From assembly GCA_021613335.1 (NCBI GenBank), contig JAJTWR010000281.1, positions 62,001 to 126,000 on the forward strand: DNA of 64,000 nucleotides, given 5' to 3'. The notes beneath the pieces were generated by a model that was not told where the DNA came from, did no database searches, and saw only the letters and a program-made list of their open reading frames with translations. The position numbers were made by a program, and so were the translations under genes. The stretch is from Whitmania pigra (lineage: Eukaryota; Annelida; Clitellata; Hirudinida; Haemopidae). This document shows, one piece after another, positions 30,401 through 41,536 of this stretch (positions within the stretch are counted from its first letter, which is position 1; the number at the start of each line of letters is the position of its first letter).

Positions 30401-33400
30401 CACCACCATTAAGGCTCTGTTGCTGCTCAGTAACAACATTCAATTATGTCGTGCATCAACGGATTAGAAGCAGAATGCTTGCCTTGGGAATTATGAAATT
30501 ATGAATTTGTTATTCTGATTTGAAATTCTAGATGTTTAATGAGCATTAACATTAATTTTATGTTTTTTATTTTTGTTACAACAATAAATTATTGAAATTA
30601 TTGATGCCCTTAGTAAAAGTATTTTTAAATTGCAGAACATTTTGATTAAATATTTTTAACTTGTATTGATTTATATTAAAAATTTAATAGATTAACATCT
30701 GATAATTCTTATCAATTAAGATGTATTAGATCATAACAGTGAGAATAAAGCCTTCACCTCAAAACATTTCTGAATGTTTTCTGAGCAACTATTAATGAAG
30801 ATAACTTGTAAGAATAAATGGAATGATATAAAATTGCACCCAAATGACAATTTAATAAGTAAATGTTAATAAAAGAGACATTAATTATAAGTAAACTGCA
30901 GTAGAAAGGTAAAAGCATTTGTCATTTGATCACTATAATTAAAAACATTGTTCATAGGATGTTATGGCTTGTAATGATGAATTGCAATCTCGATATTTTA
31001 TGAGCTTATAGCTCATATAAACTGCAGCTACACTTTACTGTAATTCTCTATGGCTGTTGATGTTATAATTTATACGCTATTTATAAATTTAGTTCTTTGC
31101 AACATTGACTTACTTAATGTGAGACATGAATATTAGTGAAGGCTCATTGCATAATTAAATGTTTAAAAATTGAAAAGGGGTGTCATCAGATTGCAAGACC
31201 AAGGATGGATGGGTGCCCAACAAGGACCACATCAGATCCAAACTTGGCCACGATCCGTCCGCTTTCCTTTTGCTCAGTTTGAAAGTTGGAGGTTTTAAGA
31301 CTTCTGGCAAGAAACCATCGGCCAGTAATGAAGAATATGAGTTGCTTGATGATGATGAAGAGAATGAAGATGACGTCTCTCAAAGGAAGACTTACGCGAG
31401 CAGCAGCAGCAACAATGTGGCTCAGATTTCTTTTGTCTTTGAGCTTTCATGCTCCAGTGACTGCATTCTTTTCTTCATTAAGGTCAGTTGATGAGGACAG
31501 AATGTCATCAATTTGCAGATGAATAAATGACCTGTATTAATCAGTGCAGAACATTGTTTGCTTTTGATATAAATATTTGTATTTGTCTAAAAATCTGGAT
31601 TAAAACTAGAATGACTTCTTTATCGTGATGCCGTTGGTGTTGCTACTGCTGCTGATGATGATGATGATGACTATGATAATGACAACGATGGTGTGAGTGA
31701 TGATTATTTATTCAATACCATCATCCAGAAAACTGGTCGCGAGCCTCTAAATGTCATTGAAACGTGGTCAGGTCCAACACCAAGGACCAAATTTAGGTAC
31801 TTTGAACCTCTTTCTTCAAAAGTAGAGTTGTTGATTGACATAATGTTTTGTTCTTTCACTGACAGCATTGATTTGTATGATAAGTTGTTTTTGTTGCAAA
31901 AGAACAAGTAATTTTATATAAAATGACAATGTTTACTAATATGTTTACTAATATAGTAATACATAATGGACTGAGTGATAATTAGTTAAACAGTTATTCC
32001 AATAAGGTGAATTGATTATTAGCCTTTAATGTTCAAATGTTTTTCATTTTGTTCCTGTTGGAAGAAATGAAAATCATTACCAATAAGCCAGGAATATTAA
32101 AATAAATAAGTCTTATAATCCAACAGAATTCTGTGAATGTCAATGCAAGCAATTGATTACATTAAATGCTCCATTCGATTCCAGCTACACAATCACATCT
32201 CCCCAACCAGCTGTGTTTTCGTGGACATTTCAGCAAATCCACGAGCAAATGTCTTCCTCTTCCTCGCTGTCTATGGTGCAGAACCTCGCAAACAGCATGA
32301 TGTCCGAGAACCGTGCCGTGGCAAGAATCTATTCCATCAACGTCACAAACACTCTCGGAGGTGGAGCTAGTGGATGTGAATTGTGTCCTCAGGGTGCTAC
32401 AAGGGACGGGTGAGTGGTCACACAGATATTTTTGTCTGAAAATCACACTTTACATGCTTCCATCTCTTTTGTATGCACAGCTGTGTACCTTGTCCAGAAG
32501 GGCATTACATAGACCCAGAAACAAAGACGTGCGTAGTGTGCCCAGGAAATACGGCCGTTTCGGGAGGATATGCCTGGAGTTCTAAGTCATGCCTCGAGTG
32601 CGGAGAGGGACTTCAACATTACAACCACGAACTCTGCATTTCAAGCTGCTCCTACTATTCCTCAAAGACCAACCAGACTTACAACCTATCCTCTCTTGCC
32701 AGGTATGGATTTTATTTTTCATTTAGTACTTCATTAAAAGAGCTCCTGCAATGGATTGTGCTCATTGATCTGTGTATTTTAAAAATTTGATGATTTAGTA
32801 ATTAATTTACAACCAATGTTTTTTTTCACAGCCCCAGAGTGATAGAGGGGCTCCATTTTTTCACAACGAGCGGCTACAGGTACTTCAACGTCTTCAACAT
32901 CACACTGTGCGGTGACCATCGAAAAGATTCTCCATATCCACTGGCGAGTTGCATCAGCAATTTTACTTCTCATGATGCAAAAGAGGAACAGGTTACAATA
33001 TATCTCGGTTTTTACTCAATTCTAGCTTATTTGTATTTGATCTTTTGAGTGCCTTATGTATCCAGGTAGGATGTGAAGGCACTTCTTAATCGATCCACCA
33101 TTTATTTGTACGCCCCCTACCCGAGAGAGCTCTCTGGCAGTGCAGGCTGGTTTTTGAATACGACGCTTTACAACTGTTGCTATCATCGCCACAGGAACAC
33201 AGCTCATTCGGCCCACCTGCATATTCAGTCAATTAAGACATTCTTAATTGCTCCAAATAATGATGATCCTCAAATTAGTTCCAAACCTATTAAGGATGAG
33301 ACGATGAGGCTAGGATTCCAAGCCCCTGTCTGTAGGAGCACGGCCCTCCCTAGTGACAAGGGGCCTAGCATGCTCACCAATCCACTCAGCTTTGGTGACA

Positions 33401-35812
33401 GACTGGTATCAATCACTGACAATCCTAAAGAAGACATTGTCAAACTTGTCAAAGAAGCAGAGCTCTACGATGATTCAAAAAGTATTGCTTTGCGTTTCAA
33501 TTTCTGGATATCACAAATGGAAAGCATACATTTTAATGCGTTGGCATTGAACAATGTTTCATTAGTTATGATAATATTATCATTAATGATATCAAATGAT
33601 TAGATAACCATAACCAGGCCTTTCCTGAGAATGAGTATAAAGAATTGTGATGCAATGTTGTCTTTCCAACAGATGGTTCAGATGTTTACTTCATCTACAA
33701 ATCAGAAGTGTAAGCTTCATTCATTGTTGAACGAGTTGTAATATCAATTAAGAAAGCATGAAAAATCTTGCATTCAATGCTTTTGCTGTTTTATTTCAAG
33801 AGGATTTTAAGTTTTATTAATTTAGTTAATTATTAATTTATTGACATATTACGTTCACTATGACAAATTTGAATCTGTAATTATATTTTAAATCTCAGTT
33901 ATCATTTTTGGCACGACAGAGTAAATTTTAAGTTTGATTTTGAACATGGTGGTTTTCCTTCTAATCTCATGTTGCTTTGGAAAAAGATTTTGAAATAATG
34001 AGTTGTTCGCATCACAATTTGAAACCCGACCATCAACCATTATATTCATTTTTCATCCTGCATTCTTTTCTAGCTTTCAAAAGTTTTTTTGGTTGTTATT
34101 TATTTTTTCATTTGTGAAATTAGTATTCCTTTTTGCTATAACAGTAGTAATTTTACAATTTACATATATTTCAACTTAATATCAATGATTCCTAACTTCT
34201 GAAACTAGGTGTATTTTAAAATTTATTACTATATTAAATAAGGAAGTTTTGCAATGTAATATTTACTTTCATCTGTGTAACCTGCCTCTAATGAAAATAG
34301 ATGTATTAATTAGATGTAATAGAATAATTTTCAGAACTTTGATATGACCTGCATCTGTCGGTAAACTATTACATCATTGTGGTGTTACATTACCGTAATT
34401 TATCTTGTCCAGAATGACAAGGGCTTGCAGATCAGGCCGACTGTCAGTGGTCGTACTGAGGTGCGATGGTGACCCCTCAAAGGAGGACAAGGTCTCGCTG
34501 CCCCCAAAGTGCCCCGACGGAACTTGTGATGGATGCAACCTCGTCATCCTCTGGAGCACTCATGTGGCGTGTCCTGTTTGCAAGCCTGAAGATTATGTGG
34601 AATTCACCCAGGATTGTGTTGATGGAAAACAGAAAGTTTTCAGAAAAGCTTTGAGGTGCTTCAGTTACTTTTAATTTCCAATAACTATTTGTACCATCGT
34701 CATAGTGGCAATTGACCTAATGGGTTGCATTCTTGCATGTGGCAGTACTAGCAACCTTCGTAGTGTGTCATGTTCCCTGCATCGGCAGTGAGCGCCCTTA
34801 GATAGGGGCTTTATATGAATGGTTGATCAATACGTGAGGCGTTGAAAGGATTGGATAAATATCCCTTTTATTCCAGACCCTGTTATAGCCTCGTTAAAGA
34901 GCAGAGCGAAGTGAAAACTGTGGAATGCAGCTATTTCTTCTTTTTCCAGCCTAATGCTCCTCTCTGGGTTGTTTTCTGATTTAGTGGTCTATTTTGTTCA
35001 ATTTGTTAATCTATGTTAATGTAAAGTACCACTAATAATTTTAAAATTTTGTTATTACTTCATTACTTTTCAATTACTTTAAGGCCTCCTTATAAGTAAG
35101 TGGAAAGTTAGTTAGTAAGATCTCACCAAATCCAATTGAGTATTTAGATGCCTGTAAAACAGTTTAGTGAATGGAATGCTATCAAAGGGCTTTGAAGAGA
35201 TGTGTGTGTGTAATGTTACATTGTAATATTAGGTCAAGATTGTGACACTTTTGGTGGCACTGCTCATTGTGATCGGAATTACATCCATGTGTGTGGTCAT
35301 CTACTGCTGGAAAAAGAATAAAAAGTGAGTTTCCAAATCATAGTACATTTTTGCTTCATTTATAAAATTTATGAATAATTTTTTCCTCAGATTGGAGTAC
35401 AAGTACATGAAGCTGATTGAGTCGTCGAGTCATGCCAAGGACGGCATGGAACTGCCTGGAGTGGATTCTTGTGGAATCGATGAAGGTGACGAAGAGGAGC
35501 AGTTCGATGCTGTGGAGTTCAAGTCATCGAAAAAGAAAAACACTTTCTTCAGCAAACTGGCCGGTCAGGCAAGCTCAAGAAAGGTTGGTTCTTGTGTATG
35601 AATACAATATGCTAAGATGTCCTTGGCTATGTCTTAAGGAGCACAGAATAAATTGGTCAAAACTCTATCTCTCTAAGCATGTTACCCAGTGGTTTTTTAA
35701 TGCCTCTAAAAGTTGCTCATTGCTGACAAAAATTAAATAGATTTTTAATCTCACACAGGGGCCTGGATTTTTTGAGAGAGTTGACAGAGATGAGAAGATG
35801 TCCCTGACTTAG
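27420..35812 (+). CDS. ELAPOR1: ELAPOR (KIAA1324/EIG121-like) type I membrane protein
   Basis: Complete 21-exon gene, 3258 coding bases, about 1085 residues (vertebrate members are just over 1000). Exons: 27420-27497, 27559-27682, 27778-27988, 28045-28189, 28414-28633, 28893-29042, 29293-29381, 29514-29653, 30056-30213, 31178-31482, 31729-31796, 32185-32409, 32481-32702, 32832-32991, 33229-33481, 33673-33709, 34413-34655, 34877-34967, 35233-35324, 35391-35583, 35759-35812; every junction is in phase. Signal peptide 1-20, then Cys-rich ectodomain with family motifs: WRVAVPKT, GTFSLGGGIRFDDW, GVAYMSECTPCRAGTFS, ARIYSINVTNTLGG, DGTCDGCN. One membrane span lies near residues 977-998, followed by KLEYKYMKL, whose YMKL (1009-1012) is a YxxPhi sorting signal also present (YSKL) in vertebrate members. 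The family acts in endosomes and lysosomes and is linked to autophagy and mannose-6-phosphate-receptor-like folds. Oddity: an acidic insert near residues 489-505. Whether it is ELAPOR1, ELAPOR2 or their common ancestor cannot be told. Confidence 0.93.
29807..29845. repeat. Short GAT tract in an ELAPOR intron
   Basis: A brief GATGATGAT run between exons 8 and 9; a similar one (31654-31686) precedes exon 11. Confidence 0.6.
33085..33222 (-). mobile_element. SINE, minus orientation, abutting an ELAPOR splice acceptor
   Basis: Read on the minus strand it starts GCAGGTGGGCCGAATGAG and carries AACCAGCCTGCACTGCC, aligning along the tRNA-like head and body of the copy at 44001-44182 with many substitutions. 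Its 5' end stops about 6 bp before the AG (33228) of ELAPOR exon 15. Confidence 0.75.
34722..34870 (+). mobile_element. SINE, old degenerate copy
   Basis: Matches to CCTAATGGGTTGCATTCTTG, TAGTGTGTCATGTTCC, CGGCAGTGAGCGCCCTTAG and ATGAATGGTTGATCAA follow the full SINE in order, with heavy divergence. It lies in the ELAPOR intron between exons 17 and 18. Confidence 0.65.
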
Positions 35813-36571
35813 TTGTCCTGAAATGCTCTTAGATCGTTGCCACACTGTTGTATTTTGTGCGAATTTATTTAAAGTAGTGTGTGCCAATCTGATGGTCGCA
35901 CAGAAACCCATGATATTCCATTGATGTGCTTCTATTTTTTTACTGTTTTATATTAGTTAACTTTTTACTTAATTCTCTTTTCATTCCCAAGTAACCTCAA
36001 TGTTGAAAAGCTCACTTTGTTTTGTGGCAAGCTTTTCCTGCCAAGACCTCATGACTCAAAATCATTTTGAATGTGCTACAAAACTTCACTGCAACATAAT
36101 GCAGACGTAATGTGGTCAAATCTCATTGTAAAGCGTCACATTTTCTTTGTTCGAGTTTTTAATTAAATCATTCCTTTTCATCTGCATTAAGATTCGAACT
36201 CATTATGACTGTCAACAAGTTACACTATTTCGCACTTTTGCTCGGATGTGTCTCAAAAGTGATTTTCAATTATTTTGAGGAAGAGTGAAAGACTATCCTA
36301 ACAGCTGCAGTCAATATTTATTTTCATCCAAATGAAACAATCATCAATTAATAAGAAAGCCTTTCAATCAGTCATCACAAGGACAGAATTAAGCGTTCAA
36401 CAACAACGGTGGGGTGAAACTGACATGCATCACAACTTTACAAACATATGTACAGTCTTTCCTGGCATGCTCATTTTGGCATGAATTTTACAAACTGAAC
36501 ACACCAATAAGAACAGAACTGAATAAGTTAAAAAAAGAGCTGAATATGTTAAAAGGGTAACGGTCAAATGA
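35813..36571. other. Convergent 3' region of the ELAPOR and USP30-like genes
   Basis: The two stop codons are 760 bp apart. ATTAAA near 36162 could serve ELAPOR, and the minus-strand AATAAA at 36317-36322 could serve the protease gene; if so the two 3' ends overlap or nearly touch. No coding sequence is seen. Confidence 0.5.
36317..36322 (-). terminator. Poly(A) signal of the USP30-like gene
   Basis: AATAAA on the minus strand, about 250 bases past the stop codon. Confidence 0.5.
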
Positions 36572-39397
36572 CTATTTGCACTTAGAATAGAATAAAAGAT
36601 AAACATTTTCTTCCACTGCTGGTTGTTGGAGATACTTTTCTATGTCAAGGATGGGGTAGACTTGTTCATCATCAAACAGGTGCCACTTGAGGGGACCTGT
36701 CATCACAATGGCTTGGTAGTGTCCTGAAAAATCAACTTTGATGAATTGTAATTTGTATATTTCACTAAGGTGCGTTGTAGGTTTCTACTGTAATAGATGT
36801 GTTATCTTAAAAATTTATTGTTTTAATCTAGATGCGCAGATGCTCTGCGCAGGTGCCGCTATACTTATTAGTTAAATGTTTACTGGAGAGCGAGTGTTCT
36901 ACACGACGATACCTTCTGCTGCAGATCCAACATCCGAGGAGCAATGAAGAATCAGAGCTTGTAGGAAGTACTTTGTAGATCTGTTGTCAACATCTTTGGC
37001 TTTGTAGGGTCCCATATCTAGCTGGAGCCCACACCGAACTCGATGACGGAGCTTTAAAGTTTGTCCAGGTTCAATCTTAAACCTTAATAGCTGAATTACC
37101 AGACAATCAGGGAACCGGTTAATGTAAATGGTTTTTTTGTAAAGAGCAGAGGTCCTAGGGGCAGATGGTGTGAGATTTGGTTCAAAGAAATTGTTGCCTT
37201 CTCTGCGGATTGGGGACAAAATGTCGGTGGGAATGAAGTTCTGGAGAGAAGGGGCTCTGTTGCTCAGAGGTGAAGAGGAGGCAAAGTTCTGCAGACTTTC
37301 GTAGCAATATGTGCACTGTGGGTGGATACTGACATCTGAGAAATACTCCTCTGATGTATAATGTGCTAGACACTCCTCAATGGTTGTTCTGTTACAAGGT
37401 ATTGCAAGATGGAGAATCCTGAACAGGTCTGTTTTCAAGGACCTATTACTGTGCTTTGAACATACTGTGTAAACCAAACTCTGACCAGTAAATAGGTCTT
37501 CCATGATCGTTGCATCCTTCTCGTTTGAGAAGCACCAAGCATACAACCAGTCAAGATTTGCAATGTGATTGGCATCCTTGTTGCTGAGCTGTTTCATAAG
37601 ACTCCTTCCAGAGTCACTAAGCTGAAATTGAAATATTTATATTTGCAAACTTCATGCTGCTAAAGAATTGTTCTTGCTATTAAGGATAATCATTTTGAAT
37701 CCACTTTTCTAACTAAAACTAAAAGTTGCCATGTTTGAGCCTATGCTCAATGAAATGTAAGAAAATACAGACTTCTCTTGCATGAAATGTTCTGAGCTGT
37801 TGAATTTCCCGACGGCTAGGATTGTTGTACATCTGCCTCAGCTTGAAGATTTCCTTGTAAGCACCACTCCTTGCCCTCAAGTCTGCATTTTGATAAAAAA
37901 ACAATTACAAATGGGAGTGTGGGTGGGCCAAATGGGTTACGTGCCTGCATGCGGCGGTAATGACAACAGTGGTAATGTGTCGTGTTCGAAACCCAGCCTG
38001 CGCTGCCACAAGTGCCCTTGGGAAGGAGCGCTATATAAATGGCTTCAAGAAACGCCTCTGACGCCATGCATATGAATTACAAATGAAGTACAAGTACAAT
38101 TACCTAAATATTTGCAAATACATAATAAAGTAATTCAAATGCCCAACATGAACTGCAAAACAAAATATGTTTCTTACCTTCAGCTTGTTTTAAGTGCTTC
38201 AGCGATGAGGAGAGTAAGTTAAGGATCCAAGTGAAAAACTCAGCCACATCCTGTTCCTCTTGTTTTCCAACATCTGGAAGTTGGATCAGGCAGCTGTTGC
38301 TACCCATGCCTCTTTTGGAGTTTAAATATAAAGCTTTTCTGAGGGAAGAGGTTTGCAGAGGTTCTGCTGAATGGTGTTGCTCTTTCAACCTGGTAAAAAC
38401 CTTAAGAATTTCTATGAGAATGTGATCTTTCTGACCCACAAATGGCAACAGTTTCTCAAGTTCATCTGTTAGATAATTCATTCTGGCAAGAACTTGAATC
38501 ACACAATTGAAGAAGCACAAATTTCCTTCATTTGCAAGGCCTCGGGGCTAAAATTTAATTTTGTATGGTTGACTGGAGAAGAACTTCAAAAAATTAATGT
38601 TGGTACTCACTAAGTCTGAATGTTGGGTTGAAGATGAAGAATGACTTCTTTTAGGATCTACATATTTAGAACTCCAACTTGGACGAGCAAAAGACATCTG
38701 AAGATTGGGATTCTGTTTTGTAAGTACCTGGTTTATTTGCTTAGAAGGAGAGTGTGATTCAAGGGACATCCTGGCACCATTTCCATCAATGTAACTTAGG
38801 ATTCTTTTAAGCCATTTAGAAGGTGTGATCACCAAAATTAAAATTGTTGTAATAGCCACATTGGACAACCAATTTTCACACAGAAAAGCACAGAGATCTT
38901 GCAAGCCTTTATTGATCCAACTATACAACAAATAATGACAATAATGCTTATTGGATGTTAACAGAAGATAAATTTAACATATTGAGAACATAGCATGTAA
39001 ATTATTTACCTTAGATCTTCATCTGAAGATGTCAGCTTGAAAGCAGCTAATAGAGTGCAAAACATCATAACCAGGAAGATGTATGGAACATGATGAAGCC
39101 AAATGAAAAATGATAGAACCGATAACATTGCAAAGCCTTCCAACAATGCATTCTTCTTTTCTTTTTTATTCCTACGAGTGAATAAGATAAAACAAAATAA
39201 CAAACAATACACACAAAATTTCAAAACGTCGGTTACTTGGCATGTATCACTCTGTAATTAGTAATTTTGTCGGCAATAAAATAAAACATTAGTTCGATGG
39301 TAAACTGGTTGAAAAGAATGTAAAATAGCCAGTCAAACATGTCCTCGGCGATATGTTTTCGGGTAAAACTGCATAAGCTATCGTAATTAGTATTCAT
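36572..39397 (-). CDS. USP30: Membrane-anchored ubiquitin-specific protease (USP30-like)
   Basis: Complete 7-exon gene, 1974 coding bases, 657 residues. Exons in transcript order: 39397-39237, 39171-39010, 38920-38611, 38547-38178, 37882-37773, 37621-36913, 36723-36572, all in phase. It removes ubiquitin from proteins as a C19 cysteine protease. The catalytic Cys is about residue 222 in GLANEGNLCFFN, the His about 609 in EGHYQAIV, and the acidic partner is in WHLFDDEQV. The zinc-finger-like pair of Cys is partly kept (HPQCTYC). The domain ends YLLFYSKCK. Before the catalytic domain lie several hydrophobic stretches: WLFYILFNQFTIELMFYFIA (exon 1), SFFIWLHHVPYIFLVMMFCT (exon 2), NVAITTILILVI (exon 3). 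Vertebrate USP30 has a single N-terminal membrane segment and sits in the mitochondrial outer membrane; here two or three are predicted, and about 90 polar residues separate the last from the Cys box. The first exon is short but its phase and start fit. The family call is firm; the USP30 ortholog call is likely, not certain. Confidence 0.85.
37919..38090 (+). mobile_element. SINE in a USP30-like intron
   Basis: Nearly full copy: head GGGTGGGCCAAATGGGTTAC, B box GTGTTCGAAACCC, body CCCTTGGGAAGGAGCGCTAT, then AAATGGCTTCAAGAAACGCC. The end beyond CATGCATATG is shorter than in the 44001 copy. It lies antisense to the gene between exons 4 and 5. Confidence 0.9.
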
Positions 39398-39976
39398 GAG
39401 ATGTCATAACAAATTAAGCTCCGTCCATCGCACGCCTACCATATGAATAAAAGTAAAGTTTTCTTACATAAAAATATTTTTAAAGGTATAAAATAATAAT
39501 ATAAATTAAAAATATAAATCCCCCAAACCCTACCCTAAACTCTTAAACCTAACCTTAACCCCATCCAATATTACAAAGAAATGGTGCACAAAACCCGTAC
39601 CTCGACCAGACGCCTGTGGCCCGCAGATGCTATCAGGAAAAGTGAATCGGCTTATCAGTCAATTCTAGTGAGGTTTTGAATGGACACGGAGAAAACACCG
39701 ATACTATAGAGGCACACATTCCTAAATCCAGAGACCAGTGGCGTAACATCTGTTCTTGCCGCCCAGAGCGCGTTTTTCCAAAACTTAACCAGCACCAGCC
39801 ACCATAAGAGCTCACTGTGATTGGTTGAGATCAAATAGGCCACAGAGCAACAATGTTTTTGGACATGTTTTCGTTCAAAAATTAATAACTGTCATTGCAA
39901 TGTGCAATTAATTTAATATTAATTAGAAAAATAGACACTTAACCCTAAAATTGTTAAATTATTAACACTAACACTA

Positions 39977-40909
39977 AGTGGCGCAACCAGGGGCGCTGGA
40001 GGGCGCAAGTCCCCCCAGACCTAATAGAGGGACCCAATTTGGTCAACGCATGGCAATTGGAAAACAGTTCAACTCAAGTTCGAGGAATATTATGAAATTC
40101 TTGATCTGGTAAATCATCAGATAACCAGTCGTTTTGACAACCCTGCCTTAGCTGTTCTTGATGCTTTGCAGAATGGCACAATGACTCCCGAGCTTTCTGA
40201 ATTCTGCAACCTTCTTGGAAAAGATGCTGAAACGGTGCTCCAAAGACAGCTCCAATCCACAAGTTTACGTGCTGATCAGTCTGATCCCAATGCATGTATC
40301 GAACAGCAAAATCTTTGTTTGCGCCACAAGCATTCAGCATGTTGCTCTTACTCTGCCAGTTACGTCATCAGATGCAGAAAGGGCATTTTCTAAACTTCGC
40401 CTTATTAAAAGTCATCTCAGGACGACTATGTCTGCCTGTCGTTTGCAAAGTTTATTGAGAATATCTGCGAAAAAAACAACTACTGCACTTCTTCCAGTAA
40501 ATGAAATGGTGAACAGATTTTCACAGACCGATCAAAAAATTATTTTGTAACTGCAAACACATCAAAATGTAATTTAGACAACATTTCAAAATTGTTTTAG
40601 ACTGTTTAGGATCTTAACTTTGTACATAATTTAGAATAAGTGAAATGTTTAGGATATCAATCATATCACATTACAATTTTAAACATATCTTAAACTTTTT
40701 TTTTTACATTTACTTTAACTGGTTTGAAACTTTGAGTTTGACAGAAGATAGTCAAACTCATAATAATAATAATCTGTTCTATCTTTAATTCTGTATTAAT
40801 TATAATTGGTAGTTTTGATTCGAACAATTTCAAAAATTTTTCGACTTCGTCGGGCTTTCGTCCCTTTTCTAATTTTGAGCCCCCCAGCATTTTTCGCTGG
40901 TTGCGCTTA
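39977..40909 (+). mobile_element. hAT-type DNA transposon relic A
   Basis: The ends are inverted: GCGCAACCAG at 39981-39990 and its complement CTGGTTGCGC near 40897-40906, both followed inward by runs of G/C. The interior encodes pieces of a transposase in broken frames: EEYYEILDLVNHQITSRFDN, then DALQNGTMTPELSEFCNLLG, then the hAT dimerisation motif ALTLPVTSSDAERAFSKLRL with KSHLRTTM (about 40331-40430). Frame breaks and the missing N-terminal part make it inactive. Exact ends are uncertain. Confidence 0.8.
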
Positions 40910-40920
40910 ATACGGCGATT

Positions 40921-41010
40921 AATACCAGAAACCCTCGATGGGAACCGAACACGCGCTGTCGTTGAGCGAGTCGAACCCTCAACCACTAGGATACGCGCAC
41001 GCTTCTAGGG
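40921..41010 (-). repeat. tRNA-like sequence (possible SINE head or tRNA relic)
   Basis: On the minus strand: GCGCGTATCCTAGTGGTTGA (A-box-like TAGTGGTTGAGG), then CGCTCAACGACAGCGCG, then GTTCGGTTCCCATCGAG (weak B-box). It flanks relic A and differs from the main SINE family. It is not a clean functional tRNA; no cloverleaf was computed. Confidence 0.4.
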
Positions 41011-41074
41011 TCACAAAATAATGAACAGGTTTTGCAAAATGAGATTTTGGGAAAACCAGCGTATGCTGCCCGAA

Positions 41075-41082
41075 GCATGAAA
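41075..41082 (+). repeat. Left 8-bp target duplication of hAT element B
   Basis: GCATGAAA, matched by GCATGGAA at 41537-41544 (7 of 8). Confidence 0.75.
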
Positions 41083-41536
41083 CAGAGGCGTAGCTAAGGG
41101 GGACGTGGGGGTACATATGTCCCCGGGCGCCAAGATACAGGGGCGCCAAAATGAGGCTTAATGCATCAATGGGACAGGATCGTCTCAGTGATCTTGCTCT
41201 TCTTAGTACAGAAAGAGAAACGGTTGAGAAAACAGACTTTGATGACGTTATTGATCAGTTTGCAACTGTTAAATCAAGAAAAATAAATCTATTTTAGACA
41301 GTATTAGACTACTATGCATGTAAATCATCTTAGACTGTGACTGATTGGGTGAAGCATGCGCTACTATTTGTAGAACGTTTTTTCACTTTTAAATGGATGC
41401 CTTGTGCCATTAAAATTTGATTTTTATTTCAATTTCAAATTTAGTGTAATACAGTAAGATTAAATATATAGACATGGAAAAGGGCGCCAATTCTATAGTT
41501 TGCCCCCGCGCGCAAAATACCCGGGCTACGCCTCTA
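41083..41536 (+). mobile_element. Non-autonomous hAT element B (454 bp)
   Basis: Starts CAGAGGCGTAGCTAAGG and ends GGGCTACGCCTCTA, near-perfect inverted ends, flanked by 8-bp duplications. Inside it keeps only the last part of a hAT transposase reading frame: SDLALLSTERETVEKTDFDD followed by VIDQFATVKSRK and a stop. It is therefore an internal-deletion derivative of the longer element at 48635-50407, with which it shares both ends and the GGCGCCAAAATGAGGCTT border. Confidence 0.88.

Noticed and set aside
39525..39560. Telomere-like CCCTAA strings (also 39938-39976 and 41850-41875)
   Set aside because: Only one to three degenerate units each; not a real interstitial telomere tract.
39735..39750. 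Solo hAT-end-like CAGTGGCGTAAC
   Set aside because: No inverted partner nearby; too short to call an element.
40690..40986. 98-codon minus-strand frame with a basic middle
   Set aside because: It overlaps the right end of hAT relic A and the tRNA-like sequence; no domain seen.
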